In this document: positions 62,528 through 64,000 of the stretch, one piece after another
Numbering within the stretch: position 1 is the first letter of the stretch
How the letters are laid out: every line of letters begins with the position of its first letter
Origin: an uncultured Faecalicatena sp.
GTDB lineage: Bacteria; Bacillota; Clostridia; Lachnospirales; Lachnospiraceae
DNA length: 64,000 nt
Assembly: GCA_948468385.1 (NCBI GenBank)
Contig: CAOKHZ010000023.1
Span: 1-64,000 of the forward strand
Reading direction: 5' to 3'
Notes under the pieces: generated by a model
Told to the model about the DNA's origin: nothing
The model's input: the letters and a program-made list of their open reading frames with translations, nothing else
The model's database searches: none
Made by a program: the position numbers and the translations under genes

Positions 62528-62716
62528 ATGGCAGACCGTTTTGACGTGGGAGACGTCATCCGCATGAAAAAACCGCATCCTTGTGGCAGCAACGAGTGGG
62601 AGATCTTGCGGGTGGGCGCGGATTTTCGCCTGAAATGCATGGGCTGCGCGCATCAGGTGATGGTGCCGCGCAAGCTGGTGGAAAAAAATACAAAAGAAAT
62701 CCGTAAAAAAGCTTGA
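62528..62716 (+). CDS. DUF951 family protein
   Basis: A 62-residue protein of a small conserved Firmicutes family. FDVGDVIRMKKPHPCGSNEW, then RLKCMGCAHQVM, with Cys residues that may bind metal, and KLVEK at the end are family features. Function is unknown; in many clostridia it sits just before rpsF. It follows srtB by 4 bases, and the rpsF promoter begins inside its last codons. Confidence 0.9.
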   Translation: MADRFDVGDVIRMKKPHPCGSNEWEILRVGADFRLKCMGCAHQVMVPRKLVEKNTKEIRKKA

Positions 62717-62741
62717 AACGTTTGAATTGTTATGGTAAGAT
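62713..62741 (+). promoter_or_regulatory. Promoter of the rpsF-ssb-rpsR operon
   Basis: -35 TTGAAA (62713-62718), 17-base spacer, -10 TAAGAT (62736-62741). The leader up to 62839 contains a CCGT/ACGG hairpin (around 62758-62776), where an S6:S18 autoregulatory motif would be expected; the match was not verified. Confidence 0.65.
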
Positions 62742-62839
62742 AAATACTTGTGACATGCCGTTTTGAAAAACACGGTTTTATTACATTCCTTGCTCTCGCG
62801 AGAAAGGCGGGGGCCAGAGACCATAAGGAGGTGCGAGAC

Positions 62840-63127
62840 ATGAACAAGTATGAATTGGCTGTTGTTGTCAGCGCAAAACTCGAAGACGATGCCAGGGCGG
62901 ACGTGATGGAGAAGGTGAAAGCCTTAGTTACCCGCTTCGGTGGTGTCGTGACGGACGTCGATGAGTGGGGTAAGAGAAGATTCGCTTACGAAATTCAGAA
63001 GATGAGGGAAGGATATTATTACTTCGTCCACTTCGAGGCTGAGAGTACTGTTCCGGGCGAAGTGGAACAGCGTATCCGTATCATGGATAACGTTCTCAGG
63101 TATTTATGCGTAAGACAGGATGCATAA
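62840..63127 (+). CDS. rpsF: 30S ribosomal protein S6
   Basis: A 95-residue protein, standard length. KYELAVVVSAKLEDD at the start and RFAYEIQKMREGYYYFVHFE in the middle are S6 signatures. The start at 62840 has AAGGAGG 9 bases before it; the longer frame upstream is leader sequence. First gene of the conserved rpsF-ssb-rpsR operon. S6 binds the central domain of 16S rRNA together with S18. Confidence 0.97.
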   Translation: MNKYELAVVVSAKLEDDARADVMEKVKALVTRFGGVVTDVDEWGKRRFAYEIQKMREGYYYFVHFEAESTVPGEVEQRIRIMDNVLRYLCVRQDA

Positions 63128-63144
63128 AGAGAAAGAGGTAGTAT

Positions 63145-63633
63145 ATGAATAAAGTGATTTTGGTGGGTCGCTTGACGAGGGATCCAGAAGTGAGATATTC
63201 ACAAGGAGACAATGCGACGGCGGTTGCAAGATATACGCTGGCGGTGGATCGCAGGTTCAAGCGGGACAACGAGCCGACCGCGGATTTTATACCGTGCGTG
63301 GTGTTCGGGCGTTCCGGGGAGTTCGCGGAGAAGTATTTCCGTCAGGGGATGCGGGTATCCGTGTCAGGCCGCATTCAGACCGGCAGCTATACCAACAAGG
63401 ATGGCGTGCGCGTTTATACGACGGAAGTGATTGTGGAGGAGCAGGAGTTCGCGGAGAGCAGGGCCGAGAGAGAGGCAAATGGTTCTTCTTATAATAATAA
63501 CTCCTATAACAATAATTCTTACAATAACAACTCCTATAGACAGCCCGCGCCGGCTCCGTCACCAAGCGGCGACGCGGGGGACGGCTTCATGAACATCCCG
63601 GACGGGATTGACGAGGAGCTGCCGTTCAATTAA
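63145..63633 (+). CDS. ssb: Single-stranded DNA-binding protein
   Basis: A 162-residue protein: OB-fold (residues 1-105, starting MNKVILVGRLTRDPEVRYS), then an Asn/Ser/Tyr-rich disordered linker with repeated SYNNN units (15-bp repeats, about 63483-63538), and the acidic tip DGIDEELPFN that docks replication and repair partners. Lies 17 bases after rpsF in the usual operon order. All features are normal for a clostridial SSB. Confidence 0.97.
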   Translation: MNKVILVGRLTRDPEVRYSQGDNATAVARYTLAVDRRFKRDNEPTADFIPCVVFGRSGEFAEKYFRQGMRVSVSGRIQTGSYTNKDGVRVYTTEVIVEEQEFAESRAEREANGSSYNNNSYNNNSYNNNSYRQPAPAPSPSGDAGDGFMNIPDGIDEELPFN

Positions 63634-63678
63634 CAGGGACCGTCACCAAACATCTTCCGATAAAAGAAAAGGGAAGGA

Positions 63679-63733
63679 GTTACAGTTCAGCCAGGTCTGC
63701 GCGTTTACCGCGCTGACCGTGCGAAAATGTAAC
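63679..63733 (+). promoter_or_regulatory. Hairpin leader before rpsR
   Basis: GTTACA (63679-63684) pairs with TGTAAC (63728-63733); inside are GGTC/GACC and GCGC/GCGC helices. It lies between ssb and rpsR, 29 bases before the rpsR ATG. It might bind S18 or S6, or only set translation rate. Confidence 0.45.
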
Positions 63734-63762
63734 GGGAAGGACGATAATAGGAGGTAAGGACC

Positions 63763-64000
63763 ATGGCTTACGAGAAAGCAGGCAAACCCGAGGGCGGATT
63801 CAAGAGAAGAGGCCCGGTGCGCAGAAGGAAGAAAGTTTGCGTATTCTGTGGGAAAGAAAATAACGAGATTGATTACAAAGACGTGGCAAAGCTGAAGAAG
63901 TACATTTCCGAGAGAGGGAAGATTCTTCCGAGAAGAATCACGGGAAACTGTGCGAAACATCAGAGGGCTTTGACAGTCGCCATCAAGAGAGCGAGACACA
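63763..64000 (+). CDS. rpsR: 30S ribosomal protein S18 (cut by window end)
   Basis: The first 79 codons of S18 are present up to the window edge. [20 protein letters not shown], with the Cys pair common in clostridial S18, and [20 protein letters not shown] are diagnostic. AGGAGG lies about 8 bases before ATG 63763. Third gene of the rpsF-ssb-rpsR operon. The last few codons lie outside the window. Confidence 0.96.
   Translation, partial: MAYEKAGKPEGGFKRRGPVRRRKKVCVFCGKENNEIDYKDVAKLKKYISERGKILPRRITGNCAKHQRALTVAIKRARH

Noticed and set aside
63483..63538. 15-bp SYNNN repeats in ssb as a novel feature
   Set aside because: Low-complexity Asn-rich linkers are ordinary in Firmicutes SSB proteins.

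Overview
The window most resembles a chromosomal segment of a gut or rumen Lachnospiraceae bacterium (Firmicutes, Clostridia). Points in favour are strong AGGAGG ribosome sites, the cluster srtB / DUF951 gene / rpsF-ssb-rpsR, several GPH sugar symporters, many AraC regulators and AAA-ATPase-like/PD-(D/E)XK (DUF1703) genes. No rRNA or phylogenetic marker was compared, so the genus is not called.

Layout. (1) 1-2.1 kb is an AT-rich accessory island: the C-terminus of a cytosine-5 DNA methyltransferase, a DUF262 protein and a HEPN protein in one tight operon, followed by a scrambled Fic remnant (to 2.67 kb). (2) 2.7-6.4 kb holds a MATE transporter with a promoter-plus-terminator leader, an N-terminally cut Fe-S aldo/keto reductase, a cupin, and two copies of a multi-hairpin repeat. 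(3) 6.4-38.0 kb is a large plant-glycan (probably pectin/rhamnogalacturonan or other rhamnose-rich hemicellulose) region: three GPH transporters (one frameshifted), GH78 rhamnosidases, two GH3, GH43, GH39, GH2, a three-domain esterase lipoprotein, a Cys-type sulfatase and four AraC regulators, mostly placed divergently from the enzymes they probably control. (4) 38.0-45.0 kb: tRNA-Cys, glycogen phosphorylase, two more AraC regulators and a DUF1703 gene. (5) 45.4-55.4 kb is a second sugar operon: an unassigned clan-A-like glycosidase, a GH94 phosphorylase, a third GH78, and a solute-binding lipoprotein without permeases. (6) 55.5-61 kb is a rearranged zone with a truncated SGNH esterase, two further DUF1703 genes and an LUD protein. 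(7) 61.6-64 kb is housekeeping: sortase B, DUF951, rpsF, ssb, rpsR (cut by the window edge).

How it fits together: extracellular or membrane-tethered enzymes (esterase lipoprotein, membrane GH3) trim decorated oligosaccharides; GPH symporters and perhaps the solute-binding protein import them; cytoplasmic GH78, GH2, GH3, GH39 and GH43 remove rhamnose, galactose, xylose and arabinose-type residues; GH94 and GlgP release sugar phosphates. None of the substrate assignments is proven by sequence alone.

The most unusual signals are a family of sense-oriented structured leaders with compensatory stem changes upstream of three sugar genes (35.3, 40.7 and 45.3 kb), short in-frame tandem repeats in four glycosidase genes, a 670-bp tract that looks identical in two otherwise diverged DUF1703 genes (gene conversion), the methyltransferase/DUF262/HEPN island, and an esterase carrying a catalytically broken SGNH domain in front of an intact one.
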